Positions 19,109 to 28,147 of a stretch of DNA of 64,000 bases are shown here, one piece after another; positions within the stretch are counted from its first letter, which is position 1, and each line of letters starts with the position of its first letter. The notes beneath the pieces were generated by a model. That model saw nothing but the letters and a program-made list of their open reading frames with translations, ran no database searches and was not told where the DNA came from. The stretch spans positions 148,263 to 212,262 of the forward strand of contig JALHPZ010000008.1 of NCBI GenBank assembly GCA_022842245.1, written 5' to 3'. Source of the stretch: Gemmataceae bacterium. GTDB lineage: Bacteria > Planctomycetota > Planctomycetia > Gemmatales > Gemmataceae. Position numbers and translations under genes: made by a program.

Positions 19109-21526
19109 TCAATTCGGTATCAGCTTTTCGATCCAACTCATCAATGCGGCGATCTCCCAGACGTTCGTCTCGGACTTCTTCAGGCGATGGAGTTTCCCCG
19201 CCATGTCCCAGCCATCGTTCGCCGTGTTCAGCAGAACGGCCGTCGCGATCGGTTTCATTCCCGGATACGGTTCGTTGATCGCGCTCCAGAGCTTGCGATT
19301 CACGAATTCGCCGACGGATTCCTTCGAGGGGCCGGCGATCTCCAGATCGACCTTGAACGCGGAACCGTCGAACCGGGCGTGGAGCGCAATCCGCTCGACA
19401 CCGAGTTCCGCGAGGGAAAGCCCGTCCGGTATGTTCCAATCGCCGGAGGCGACGAAGGTGAACGCCGGCCGGTCGGGATCGGCGGGATCGGGCAGGGCCG
19501 CGAGGAAATCCTCGGCCAGTTTCGGCTTGCGGTTGGCGGCGCGTCGGGCGAGATCAAGGAGGAACGGTTCGTCGTTCGCGAGCGTGTAGCCGCGCCGCGA
19601 CGGGGCCAACAGGCCAAAGATCCGGGCCGGCGCGGGACCGAATTTCAGCTTGAGGCCCTCGCCGATCGCCTCCGATTTCATGTCGGGCCACTTCTCGAGT
19701 CGTGCGCGCCAGGCCGCATCGAGATGGTCCCCCTCCAGGGTCGCGGCAAAGGAGGTGGAACGGCCGGGAGCGAGGGCGATCGTGTAGCGTTCGCCGGCGC
19801 GGGCATCGAACTGGAATTTGGTCGCGAGGTGCTCCATGGTTTTCTGGAGTCGCGTGCCGACACGATCGCGCGCCGCCGGCCACACCGTGCCCGGATGAAC
19901 CACGATGGCCGCCGCCGTCTGTTCCGGAAGGTTGATCCAGGCGGGCGGCAGCGAGGCTACCACGACGGGGGGCGGCGGTTCGGACGGTTTCTGTTCGACG
20001 ACCGGAACCTTGACTTCCGGCTTGGGCTTGAACACCAGCCAGCCCGCGATCGCGAGGATGGCGATGCCGGTCATTCCCAGCGCGATCGGGACCCAATTCG
20101 TATCCTGACGCCGTTTCTTGTTCGACTGTCGCGACTTCGCAATCCGTTTCTTACGTGCGAGTTCGGCTTCGGTATCCCGGCTGCGCGTATCGTCGCTCGA
20201 ACCGGGGGCGCTGCGCGTCCCGTCGCCCGACGATCCCTTCCGCCGCGTTGCGATGGGGCTGACCGGCACGGCGTCATGGCTGTCCGCTTCGCGCGGAACG
20301 AGCCGTACGGATTTCCGAACCGCAGGTTTCGGTTTGGGGGCACGCGAGACCACTTCCGCTTCCAACACCCGAACCGCCGGCTGAGCGGCCGTGTCCCCGC
20401 CCGGCACGGCCGCCGCGCCCGCGGCGGGTACGTGATCCGGCATCGTCAACACGATCTCCGGGACGTTCGCCAGTCCTTCCGCGGTGAACTGGGCCAAGAC
20501 CTTGGCGACTTCGTCGGCCGTTTGAAGCCGGTCCTCGGGCCGCTTCGCCATCATCTTCAGCATGGCCCGCATCATCTCGTCCGGCACGTCGGGCCGCTGC
20601 TTGCGGATCTCCGGCGGTGGATCGAGTTGATGCCGGAGCAGCTTGTCGATGGGCGTGCCGTCGGGGAAGGGGGGCTTGCCGGTCAGGAGGTAATAGAGCG
20701 TGCAGCCGAGGGAATAGATGTCGGCGCGGCGATCGACGGTGCTGGAGTTTTTCGCCTGTTCCGGGGCCATGTAATCCGGCGTACCAACGACCGTGCCGTC
20801 GCGAGTCAGTTCGGTGTTCGCGGCGTCGTTCTCCTCGATGAGGGAACGCACAAGCCCCATGTCGAGGATGCGCACGATGGCGATGCCGTCGGTACCGGGG
20901 AGCGCGCGCTCGCCGCTGACGAGCATGTTGGAGGGCTTGATGTCGCGGTGGATCAGGTCGTGTTCGTGCGCGTGCTGGAGGCCGAGCGCGCCCTGGCGGA
21001 TGTATTCCGCGGCTTCCGGGAAGGGCAGCGGGCCGAATTCCTTCACCATGCGGGCGAGGTCCGAACCGTAAACGAACTCCATGGCGAGGAAGTAACGGCC
21101 CTGGGCCTCGTCGGCGTCCAACAATGAAACGATGTTGGGATGATTGAGTTTCGCGGCGGCGGCGGCTTCGCGGCGATAGCGGCCAACAACTGTCTTGTTG
21201 GCCATCAGGTGCGCCCGGACCACCTTGAGGGCGACGAGTTTCCCCGACCGGCACTGGATCGCCTTAAAGACCTTGCCCATCCCCCCTTCGCCGATCTTGT
21301 CCAGGACGAGGTAATTGCCGAAAAGGATTTCCGAGAGGCGATTCAGCCGGACCTTGCGCGTCTGGTAGGCGGTGAGCAGTTTGGCGGTCCAGAGCCGGTC
21401 GGCGAGGCTGACGGGGTCGGATTTCGCCTCGGCGGGGATCGCATCCAACACGGCGAGTTGGTCGGTGGTGAACTGCCCGCTGGCGCGAATGGCGAGAAAC
21501 AACTGTTCGGGCGTGAACGGATCCAT
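19109..21526 (-). CDS. Ser/Thr protein kinase with transmembrane helix and large extracytoplasmic domain
   Basis: An 805-residue Hanks-type kinase. A short N-terminal helical region (PEQLFLAIRASGQFTTDQLAVLD) precedes the kinase, which has IGEGGMGKVFKA, ALKVVRAH, HRDIKPSNML, LDMGLV (an M in place of F in the DFG-like motif) and APEQAKNSS. A basic linker (RKKRIAKSRQSNKKRRQD) leads to a transmembrane helix (ALGMTGIAILAIAGWLVF, near residue 480). The final 300 residues lie outside the membrane and contain no family I recognise. The start MDPFTPEQLF at 21526 is chosen as typical of planctomycete kinases. The DMG variant retains the magnesium-binding Asp. Confidence 0.9.
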   Translation of the reverse strand: MDPFTPEQLFLAIRASGQFTTDQLAVLDAIPAEAKSDPVSLADRLWTAKLLTAYQTRKVRLNRLSEILFGNYLVLDKIGEGGMGKVFKAIQCRSGKLVALKVVRAHLMANKTVVGRYRREAAAAAKLNHPNIVSLLDADEAQGRYFLAMEFVYGSDLARMVKEFGPLPFPEAAEYIRQGALGLQHAHEHDLIHRDIKPSNMLVSGERALPGTDGIAIVRILDMGLVRSLIEENDAANTELTRDGTVVGTPDYMAPEQAKNSSTVDRRADIYSLGCTLYYLLTGKPPFPDGTPIDKLLRHQLDPPPEIRKQRPDVPDEMMRAMLKMMAKRPEDRLQTADEVAKVLAQFTAEGLANVPEIVLTMPDHVPAAGAAAVPGGDTAAQPAVRVLEAEVVSRAPKPKPAVRKSVRLVPREADSHDAVPVSPIATRRKGSSGDGTRSAPGSSDDTRSRDTEAELARKKRIAKSRQSNKKRRQDTNWVPIALGMTGIAILAIAGWLVFKPKPEVKVPVVEQKPSEPPPPVVVASLPPAWINLPEQTAAAIVVHPGTVWPAARDRVGTRLQKTMEHLATKFQFDARAGERYTIALAPGRSTSFAATLEGDHLDAAWRARLEKWPDMKSEAIGEGLKLKFGPAPARIFGLLAPSRRGYTLANDEPFLLDLARRAANRKPKLAEDFLAALPDPADPDRPAFTFVASGDWNIPDGLSLAELGVERIALHARFDGSAFKVDLEIAGPSKESVGEFVNRKLWSAINEPYPGMKPIATAVLLNTANDGWDMAGKLHRLKKSETNVWEIAALMSWIEKLIPN

Positions 21527-21739
21527 CGCTGATCGGGCTACCGCCGTGGGAGAAGCCACAGTCGCATCCGGACCGCGGTTCCCTGATTGTACTTCGCAAA
21601 GGGGCGCAATGTTCGGGAAAAACCGCCCCTGACGGTTTCACGGACGAAGACTTCACCAACGAAATCGGATAGATTGGTGTTAATTGTTTATTGTAAGCCG
21701 ATACTATCCGGGATGGTATCGTTGCGTGGGAGAACCGCC

Positions 21740-21898
21740 ATGACCGCCGACACGGATGAGGAGTCCCGATATCCCGGCGGGGCGAGTTCGCCGGCGTATC
21801 GGATCGCATTCCAGGCGTGGATCGCCATTTTCCTGCTCGTCATCTGCACCAGCCTCCTCCGATATCTGGGGATGTGGGCCACGATGGCGAACCGCTAG
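21740..21898 (+). CDS. Small single-helix membrane protein, unknown
   Basis: A 52-residue ORF with one hydrophobic helix (AWIAIFLLVICTSLLRYL) after a polar, acidic N-terminus (MTADTDEESRYPGG). A GGGAGAA ribosome site stands before the ATG at 21740; an upstream ATG at 21714 is possible. It lies in the short space between the divergent kinase gene and the amidohydrolase gene. No family is recognised. The membrane helix and good ribosome site support it, but it is short. Confidence 0.5.
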   Translation: MTADTDEESRYPGGASSPAYRIAFQAWIAIFLLVICTSLLRYLGMWATMANR

Positions 21899-21945
21899 GA
21901 CGGCCCGCGATTCCCACCGGCCGACCTATCGGTTAGCATGGGAAC

Positions 21946-22791
21946 ATGATCGACGCGCACCTTCACGTCGTTCCGCCGCAGATTCCCGGGGCCGGGAGTC
22001 TGGCCCCCGTGCTGCGCCTGCCGCCGGAGCGAGTCGCCGGGATCGTTCGCGAAGAGTTGCTGTCTGCCGGCATCAGCCGCGCCTTCGCCATGGGCGAATG
22101 GTGCATCACCGGCGACGATCCGCTCGGCGTGAACCGGACCTTGGAAATCGCTTCGCATGTGCCGGAACTGTCCGCGGTCGGCGTGATGGACCCGACCAAG
22201 GATCCGGCCGATCGCGATCATTTCGACCGGGTTGCCACCGTAATGGCAACCGGCCGCGTCGCCGCGCTGAAGGGTTATCTCGGATACCTTCACTTCGAGA
22301 CTACGCACCCGACCTATCGCCGTTATTACGAACTGGCCGAACGCTTCGACCTGCCCGTGATCTTCCACACCGGCGACACATTCTCCCCGTACGCGAAGCT
22401 CAAATACGCCCACCCCCTCACCGTGGATGAAGTGGCGGTCGACCATCCGGGCGTCCGTTTCGTGATGGCGCATCTCGGTAATCCCTGGACGTTGGACGCG
22501 GCCGAGGTCATCTACAAGAACGTCAATGTCTGGGCGGACCTCTCCGGGATCGTGATCGGCGAGGAGCACGAGCTGACCGGACCCGCAGCGCACGCGGAAC
22601 TGGTCGATTCGATCGACCGCGTGCAGAAGGCGATCCGCTACTGTGGCCGGCCAAACCGCTTCCTCTTCGGCACCGACTGGCCGCTGGTGCCGATGGCCGC
22701 CTATCGCGAATTCATTACCGACATCATCCCCTCCGACATGCACGAACTCGTCTTCCGCGAGAATGCCGAACGGCTGTTCCGGGTGAAGTGA
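21946..22791 (+). CDS. Amidohydrolase family (amidohydrolase 2 type) metal-dependent hydrolase
   Basis: A 281-residue TIM-barrel amidohydrolase. The start MIDAHLHVVPPQ contains the HxH metal ligands. Later signatures are PVIFHTGDTFSPYAKLKYAHP, HPGVRFVMAHLGNPW (His ligand), NVWADLSGI and the C-terminal FLFGTDWPLVPM (Asp ligand). This is the decarboxylase/lactonase-like amidohydrolase 2 family; the substrate is unknown. It is followed by a clear terminator hairpin. Confidence 0.9.
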   Translation: MIDAHLHVVPPQIPGAGSLAPVLRLPPERVAGIVREELLSAGISRAFAMGEWCITGDDPLGVNRTLEIASHVPELSAVGVMDPTKDPADRDHFDRVATVMATGRVAALKGYLGYLHFETTHPTYRRYYELAERFDLPVIFHTGDTFSPYAKLKYAHPLTVDEVAVDHPGVRFVMAHLGNPWTLDAAEVIYKNVNVWADLSGIVIGEEHELTGPAAHAELVDSIDRVQKAIRYCGRPNRFLFGTDWPLVPMAAYREFITDIIPSDMHELVFRENAERLFRVK

Positions 22792-22802
22792 ATCACCACA
22801 CT

Positions 22803-22840
22803 GCCCACGGACGTTCGTCCGTGGGCTTCCTTCCGTTTTT
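22803..22840 (+). terminator. Rho-independent terminator
   Basis: A 9-bp perfect stem (GCCCACGGA / TCCGTGGGC) with loop CGTTCG is followed by a T-rich tract, just downstream of the amidohydrolase stop. Confidence 0.78.
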
Positions 22841-22894
22841 TCATTAAGGAAACCCTTCGTCGCACGTTGACACTTCGAACGCGATGGAGGGGCC

Positions 22895-23395
22895 ATGACA
22901 CCGGATCGCGAGTGGATCCTCGCCGCCGTGGCGCGCTACGAACGTCCGCTGCTGGCGTACGTCCGTCGCCTGCTGCCGGATGGCGATTGCGAACGGGACG
23001 TGGTGCAGGACGCCTTTCTGCAGCTCTGCAAGCAGCCCCGCGAGGAGCTGGAAGCCCGACTGGCTCCGTGGTTGTTCGCGGTGTGCCGCCGTCGCGTCGT
23101 GGACATCCTGCGAAAGGACAAGCGAATGGTCGCCACCCTGAAACCGATGGCCGAGCCGCCCGCCCGCGGCCCGGATCCGAATCAACAACTCGAAACGCAA
23201 GATACGGCCCGTGCCGTGCTGGCACATTTGGAAACTCTGCCGCCTGACCAGAATGAGGCGGTGCGACTGCGGTTCCACAACCAGTTCTCGTACCGCGAGA
23301 TCGCCGAAGTGATGGGGCTGAGCGAATCGCACGTCGGCGTGCTGTTGCATACGGCCCTGAAGACGCTCCGGCAGACGCTGCCGCACCTGGCCTAA
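22895..23395 (+). CDS. ECF-type RNA polymerase sigma factor
   Basis: A 166-residue ECF sigma factor. Region 2: YERPLLAYVRRLLPDGDCERDVVQDAFLQLC, then LAPWLFAVCRRRVVDILRK. Region 4: LETLPPDQNEAVRLRFHNQFSYREIAEVMGLSESHVGVLLHTALKTLRQ. The next gene (22-base gap) encodes a protein with an anti-sigma-like cytoplasmic N-terminus, a membrane helix and an external VWA domain, so the two probably form a sigma/anti-sigma signalling pair. Confidence 0.93.
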   Translation: MTPDREWILAAVARYERPLLAYVRRLLPDGDCERDVVQDAFLQLCKQPREELEARLAPWLFAVCRRRVVDILRKDKRMVATLKPMAEPPARGPDPNQQLETQDTARAVLAHLETLPPDQNEAVRLRFHNQFSYREIAEVMGLSESHVGVLLHTALKTLRQTLPHLA

Positions 23396-23417
23396 CCCCC
23401 AAAACAAGGAACCACCC

Positions 23418-25742
23418 ATGACTCCCGATATCTTCGAAACGAAACTGACCGCTTACGCGCTCAACGATCCGAGCCTGACGGACGCGGAGCGAACCGAAAT
23501 CGAAGCCCGCCTGCGGACCGATCCGGCCGCGCGGCAAGCACTCGAGGAGACGCGCCAGATCGGCCACATGCTGTTCAAAAGTCTCGCGGCCGAAGCCCAA
23601 TCAGTGGAGGCGAAGCTGCCTGCGACCGTGGCGAGCGCGCTGGCGAAGCCGAAACCGTCGTCGTTCAACCGCTTCGCGATCACGATCGCGTCGCTGGCGG
23701 CCGTGGTGATGCTCGCGGTCTTCGTCGGCCGGCCGATGTGGGAGCGGAACGCGTCGACCGGAGGCTATGCGGCCAAGGCGGCACCGATCGACGCGGGGTT
23801 CGGCGATCGCTTCGAGTACGCCAAGAAGTCGATCGAGCCAAAGATGGTGACCGACCATGATAAACTCGACGCGGCTCTTCCTGAAGCCGTTCGCGAGAAA
23901 AATATCATAGACGAAGCGGTGGCGACCACGCCGTCTCCCTCCGTCGGCAGCGGCGGTGCGTCCCCATCGGTCCAGCCGCCGTTCGGCGGCACGGGCTTTG
24001 GTGGCGGCGGTGCCGGAATGCCGAAGGGGGCCGGCATCCAGGGCGGCTTCGGCGGCGGCGGGTTCGCCGGCGGCGGCATTCCCGGAAGCGGTTACATCCC
24101 CGCGAATCCCGCTGGATCTACCGCCGCGACCGTTCCGGCGGAATATGCGAAGATCCCCGCTCCCCGGATTCCCAACCCGACCCCGGCCAGCCCACAGCCT
24201 TCCGAACCGGCGACGACGCCGGCTCCGCTTGCCAAACCCTCCTCGGATGAATCGCCTCCCGCGCCCGACCACACATTCGCTGGTGCCATGTCCGGCAATA
24301 ACTACCGGCAACTCGTCGAGAACGCCTTCACGCGCGTGCAGGGCCAGGACGCACTCTCCACCTTCGGGGTCGACGTCGACACCGCAAGCTACTCCATCGT
24401 CCGCAACTACCTGAACCGCAACGCCATCCCGCACCCGGACGCCGTGCGGCTCGAGGAGATGATCAACTACTTCCCCTACCGCGACGCCCCGCCGGACGGG
24501 GACGACCCGTTCACCGTGCGCGTCGAGATGGCCGAGTGCCCGTGGAAGCCGACGCACCGGCTCGCCCGCATCGCGCTCAAGGCGAAGCCGATCGACAACG
24601 CCAAGCGGCCGCCGAGCAACCTCGTCTTCCTCGTGGACGTATCCGGCTCCATGAACGAGCCGAACAAGCTCCCGCTCGTCAAGGAGGCGATGAAGCTGCT
24701 CGTCTCGCAGCTCGGCGAGAACGACCGCGTCGCCATCGTCGTCTACGCCGGCGCCAGCGGCCTCGTGCTCGACAGCACCAACGCGAGCAAAAAGGACGTG
24801 ATCATCAACTCGCTCGATTCCCTCGCGGCCGGCGGCTCGACCAACGGCGGCGCGGGCATCCAGCTCGCCTACGACGTGGCCATCAAGAACTACATCGAGA
24901 AGGGCACCAATCGCGTCATCCTCTGCACCGACGGCGACTGGAACGTCGGGACCACCGGCACTGACGGCCTCGTCAAGCTCATCGAGGACAAGAAGAAGTC
25001 CGGCGTCTTCCTCTCCGTCTTCGGCTTCGGCATGGGCAACCTCCGCGACGAGATGATGGTCCAGCTCGCCGGCAAGGGGAACGGCAACTACGGCTACATC
25101 GACACCATCCAGGAAGCCAAGAAGGCGCTCGTCGAGCAGATCTCCGGCACGCTCGTCACCGTCGCCAAGGACGTGAAGATCCAGATCGAGTTCAACCCCG
25201 CCAAGATCGCGGCCTATCGCCTGATCGGCTACGAGAAGCGGAAGCTCGCCGCCAAGGACTTCCACAACGACAAGAAGGACGCCGGCGAGATGGGGGCCGG
25301 GCACGTCGTGACGGCGCTCTACGAACTCGTCCCGGTTGGCGCGGCGGTCACGTCCGAGGAGAAGAAGAACGAAGGCCCGCGCTACCAGGCGAATCCGAAG
25401 GTCGTCGAACAACCGAAGGGCGACGTGGACACGAAGGTGGCGAGCGAGGCATTCGTGGTGAAGCTCCGCCACAAGCTGCCGGACGCGGACACGAGCACGC
25501 TCCGCGAGATTCCGGTCGGCGACGTGGCCAAGTCCTACGACAAGGCGAGCGAAGACTTCCAGTTCGCCTCGGCCGTGGCCGCGTTCGGGATGCTCCTGAA
25601 GCAATCGCCATACAAGGGTCAGGCGAGCTACGCCCTCGTCGAGGAACTGGCCCAGTCGGCGATGACGCACGACCCAGGCCAGTACCGCGCGGAGTTCTTG
25701 CAACTGGTGAAGAAGGCCAAGGCGCTGACGGGACAGAAGTGA
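23418..25742 (+). CDS. Von Willebrand factor A domain protein (YfbK-like) with putative anti-sigma N-terminus
   Basis: A 774-residue protein. Residues about 1-75 (MTPDIFETKLTAYALNDPSL..., rich in Asp/Glu/Arg helices) resemble anti-sigma-like cytoplasmic tails. A transmembrane helix follows (AITIASLAAVVMLAVFVG, about 86-103). A long Gly/Pro-rich linker leads to the YfbK-type N-terminal region (FGVDVDTASYSIVRNYLN) and a VWA domain with a full MIDAS motif (VFLVDVSGSMNEPNK). The C-terminus carries the DUF3520-type region (PYKGQASYALVEELAQSA). The VWA part likely binds ligands outside the membrane. It follows an ECF sigma gene, supporting a sensing role, though no zinc motif is seen. Confidence 0.9.
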   Translation: MTPDIFETKLTAYALNDPSLTDAERTEIEARLRTDPAARQALEETRQIGHMLFKSLAAEAQSVEAKLPATVASALAKPKPSSFNRFAITIASLAAVVMLAVFVGRPMWERNASTGGYAAKAAPIDAGFGDRFEYAKKSIEPKMVTDHDKLDAALPEAVREKNIIDEAVATTPSPSVGSGGASPSVQPPFGGTGFGGGGAGMPKGAGIQGGFGGGGFAGGGIPGSGYIPANPAGSTAATVPAEYAKIPAPRIPNPTPASPQPSEPATTPAPLAKPSSDESPPAPDHTFAGAMSGNNYRQLVENAFTRVQGQDALSTFGVDVDTASYSIVRNYLNRNAIPHPDAVRLEEMINYFPYRDAPPDGDDPFTVRVEMAECPWKPTHRLARIALKAKPIDNAKRPPSNLVFLVDVSGSMNEPNKLPLVKEAMKLLVSQLGENDRVAIVVYAGASGLVLDSTNASKKDVIINSLDSLAAGGSTNGGAGIQLAYDVAIKNYIEKGTNRVILCTDGDWNVGTTGTDGLVKLIEDKKKSGVFLSVFGFGMGNLRDEMMVQLAGKGNGNYGYIDTIQEAKKALVEQISGTLVTVAKDVKIQIEFNPAKIAAYRLIGYEKRKLAAKDFHNDKKDAGEMGAGHVVTALYELVPVGAAVTSEEKKNEGPRYQANPKVVEQPKGDVDTKVASEAFVVKLRHKLPDADTSTLREIPVGDVAKSYDKASEDFQFASAVAAFGMLLKQSPYKGQASYALVEELAQSAMTHDPGQYRAEFLQLVKKAKALTGQK

Positions 25743-25751
25743 TCATTTGAC

Positions 25752-25825
25752 AACCACAAAGGACACAAAGATCACAAAGAAGAGAATCAGATTTCTTCTT
25801 TGTGATCTTTGTGTCCTTTGTGGTT
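25752..25825. terminator. Perfect 32-bp hairpin between convergent genes
   Basis: Arms 25752-25783 and 25794-25825 are perfect reverse complements (core CACAAAGGACACAAAGATC) with a 10-base loop. They sit between the convergent VWA and DUF1080 genes, and the right arm overlaps the DUF1080 stop codon. It is suited to bidirectional termination. The simple CACAAAG-rich sequence also resembles a dispersed repeat. Confidence 0.82.
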
Positions 25826-27131
25826 AATTCGCTTTGATTTTCACGTTCCGGAAGGCCACCGGGTCGTTGTGGCCACAGAAACCGAAGTGGCCCTTGGCCG
25901 GGACGCGGCCGGGGTGCTGTTCGGGGTTCTTGGCGACCGTCACCTTGCCGAGGTCGGCGTCGAGAATCAGCGTGCCGTTGAGTTCGACCTGGATCGTCGT
26001 GCCCTTAACAGTCACCTGCTCGAAGTTCCATTCGCCGACGGGGCGGGCGAAGCCGCGGTGGGCGGCCGCGAGTCCGTACGCGGAGCCGTTGAACTGGCGG
26101 ACGTCGAGTTTGGCGTACTTCGGATGCTCGTCGTCGAGGACCTGGATTTCGCACATGGCGTCGACGGACGGCCGACCGGTGCCGGGGAAGCGGATGGCGA
26201 GGCCGTTGTTGCCGCCGGGCGGCACCTTGTATTCGAGCGTGGCGACGAAGTCGGCGTACTCTTCGGTCGTGAAGATGAATCCGCCCTTCTTCGGTTTGCA
26301 GACGATGGTGCCGTCGACGATGTCGTAGTTCTCGACCGGCCCGGCCCAGCCCGTGAAATCCTTGCCGTTGAAGGCGGGTTTGAAACCGTTGCCGCTCACC
26401 TTGCCGAGCCAGTCGGTCGCTTCGGCTGTGCCGATCGTGCGGACGAAGAGGTTGCGCCAGCGGATCTCGCCGCCGTGGGTCTGGAGGAGGATCGGGCCGG
26501 TCTTCGGCAGCGGCTTCTTGCGGTCCCAATAGTTCTCCATCCGGGCACCCTCGACGACCGCTTTGCCGTTCAGCCAGACCCAGGTCCGCTCGCCGACCTG
26601 CACGATGCGGAACTGGTTCCACTCGCCGAACGGCTTGTCGGCGAGGACGAGCGGATCGCGGCCCGGGGTGCCGGGGGTGTTGTTGAAGAGGCCGCCGGAG
26701 CCGAGGTGCGGCTTGCGGTTCGGGTTCTTCGGGTCGAACTTCTGGTTCGAGTCCCAGATCTGCACCTGGGGCGTGCCGCGCAGGTAGATGCCGGAGTCGG
26801 CGCCGGCGACGGTCTTGTACTCGATGAGCAGTTCGATGTCGCCGTAGTCGGCATCCGTGGCGAGGTAGGCGCCTTTGCCGTCGTTGACGAGTTCGCCTTT
26901 GTCGACCGACCAGTGCTTCTTCGCGTCGGCGGTCCAGCTTTCGACTTTCTTCGCCTGATCGGCGGCCGGGAGTTTCGCAAAGTCGATCGGGCCGGCCCCC
27001 TTCTCATGGATGGCCCAGCCGTGCCAGCCGGCGAGGTCCTTGTCGTTGAAGAGGGCCGTGAAACCCTTCGGCGGCTCGGCGCGAACGGATGAAACGGCGA
27101 AGAGCAGAACGGCGAGAGTACGAAGCGACAT
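25824..27131 (-). CDS. Secreted DUF1080 (3-keto-disaccharide hydrolase) protein, two domains
   Basis: A 435-residue exported protein with signal peptide MSLRTLAVLLFAVSSVRA. It has two concanavalin-like DUF1080 domains. The first begins GFTALFNDKDLAGWHGW and contains YGDIELLIEYKTVAGADSGIYLRG. The second begins GFKPAFNGKDFTGWAGP and contains YADFVATLEYKVPPGGNNGLAIRF. DUF1080 proteins are linked to 3-keto-glucoside hydrolysis in planctomycetes and Bacteroidetes; the exact substrate is unknown. The start at 27131 is chosen for the signal peptide. The gene ends inside the right arm of the bidirectional terminator. Confidence 0.92.
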   Translation of the reverse strand: MSLRTLAVLLFAVSSVRAEPPKGFTALFNDKDLAGWHGWAIHEKGAGPIDFAKLPAADQAKKVESWTADAKKHWSVDKGELVNDGKGAYLATDADYGDIELLIEYKTVAGADSGIYLRGTPQVQIWDSNQKFDPKNPNRKPHLGSGGLFNNTPGTPGRDPLVLADKPFGEWNQFRIVQVGERTWVWLNGKAVVEGARMENYWDRKKPLPKTGPILLQTHGGEIRWRNLFVRTIGTAEATDWLGKVSGNGFKPAFNGKDFTGWAGPVENYDIVDGTIVCKPKKGGFIFTTEEYADFVATLEYKVPPGGNNGLAIRFPGTGRPSVDAMCEIQVLDDEHPKYAKLDVRQFNGSAYGLAAAHRGFARPVGEWNFEQVTVKGTTIQVELNGTLILDADLGKVTVAKNPEQHPGRVPAKGHFGFCGHNDPVAFRNVKIKAN

Positions 27132-27253
27132 GGCGAAACCCGGTGGGAGGCTGCGGATACCGTGAGCGTATGCGAACAACGTCGTCGGTTCAACTTCCTG
27201 GTTGCGTCGACATCGCTAGAACAATGCAGACCGACTTTCCCCGGAGGTTCCGC

Positions 27254-28087
27254 ATGTTTCGCATCACATCGATTGTCGTCCTCGCCCTGGCCGGTATGCT
27301 CCCGGCCGCCGAAAAGGAGACCCGCTTGTTCGAACTCCGCGTTTACACCGCCGCCAAGGGCAAGCTCGACAACCTCAACGCCCGCTTTCGCGACCACACC
27401 CTGAAACTCTTCGAGAAACACGGGATGACCAACATCGGCTACTGGGTGCCGATCGACAATCCGGACGAACGGTTGATCTACGTCATCGCCCACAAGGACA
27501 TGGAATCCCGCAACAAGTCGTTCGCCTCGTTCGTCGCCGACCCCGCTTGGAAAAAGGCCGCGGCCGACTCCGAAAAGGACGGCAAGATCCTGGCGCGGAT
27601 CGACGAGTTCTTCATGACGGCCACGGATTTCAGCCCGGCGATCAAGGCCGAGAAGAAGGACGGCCAGCGCGTCTTCGAACTGCGGACGTACATCACGCCG
27701 GCGAACGGCGTCGCCGCCATCAACGCCCGCTTCCGCGACCACACCGTCAAGCTCTTCGAGAAGCACGGCATGACCAACGTGGCGTACTGGAACCTGGCGG
27801 CCAGCGATAAGTCGAATGTGGAGAAGGTGCTGCGTGCCTGCTCGCCGTTCGAAAAGGCACAGGCGGATGCCGACGGCAAGGCCGACGCGAAACCGGTGTC
27901 GCTCATCTACATGCTGTCGCATGCCTCGCCGGATGCCGCGAAGAAGTCGTTCGACGCGTTCCGGATGGACCCGGACTGGGTGAAGGCCCGCACGGCGTCC
28001 GAGGAGAAGGCCGGCGGTTCGCTCACCGTGAAGGACGGCGTGAAGTCATTGTTTCTGAAGCCGACGGACTACTCGCCGACGAAGTGA
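27254..28087 (+). CDS. Exported NIPSNAP-family protein with two NIPSNAP domains
   Basis: A 277-residue protein with signal peptide (MFRITSIVVLALAGMLPAA) and two NIPSNAP repeats. The first has FELRVYTAAKGKLDNLNARFRDHTLKLFEKHGMTNIGYW. The second has FELRTYITPANGVAAINARFRDHTVKLFEKHGMTNVAYW. The two halves clearly arose by duplication. The biochemical role of bacterial NIPSNAP proteins is not established. A CGGAGGT ribosome site precedes the ATG at 27254, and a strong terminator follows. Confidence 0.92.
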   Translation: MFRITSIVVLALAGMLPAAEKETRLFELRVYTAAKGKLDNLNARFRDHTLKLFEKHGMTNIGYWVPIDNPDERLIYVIAHKDMESRNKSFASFVADPAWKKAAADSEKDGKILARIDEFFMTATDFSPAIKAEKKDGQRVFELRTYITPANGVAAINARFRDHTVKLFEKHGMTNVAYWNLAASDKSNVEKVLRACSPFEKAQADADGKADAKPVSLIYMLSHASPDAAKKSFDAFRMDPDWVKARTASEEKAGGSLTVKDGVKSLFLKPTDYSPTK

Positions 28088-28105
28088 ATCGAACGACAGT
28101 AACGC

Positions 28106-28138
28106 GAAACCGCCGGGGCTATCCCCGGCGGTTTCTTT
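28106..28138 (+). terminator. Rho-independent terminator
   Basis: A perfect 13-bp stem (GAAACCGCCGGGG / CCCCGGCGGTTTC) with a 4-base loop (CTAT) and T-rich tail just after the NIPSNAP gene. Confidence 0.88.
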
Positions 28139-28147
28139 ATCCGTTGT

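Noticed and set aside
23601..25703. 700-residue minus-strand ORF opposite the VWA gene
   Set aside because: Valine/aspartate-rich antisense shadow without any motif; the plus strand encodes a full VWA protein.
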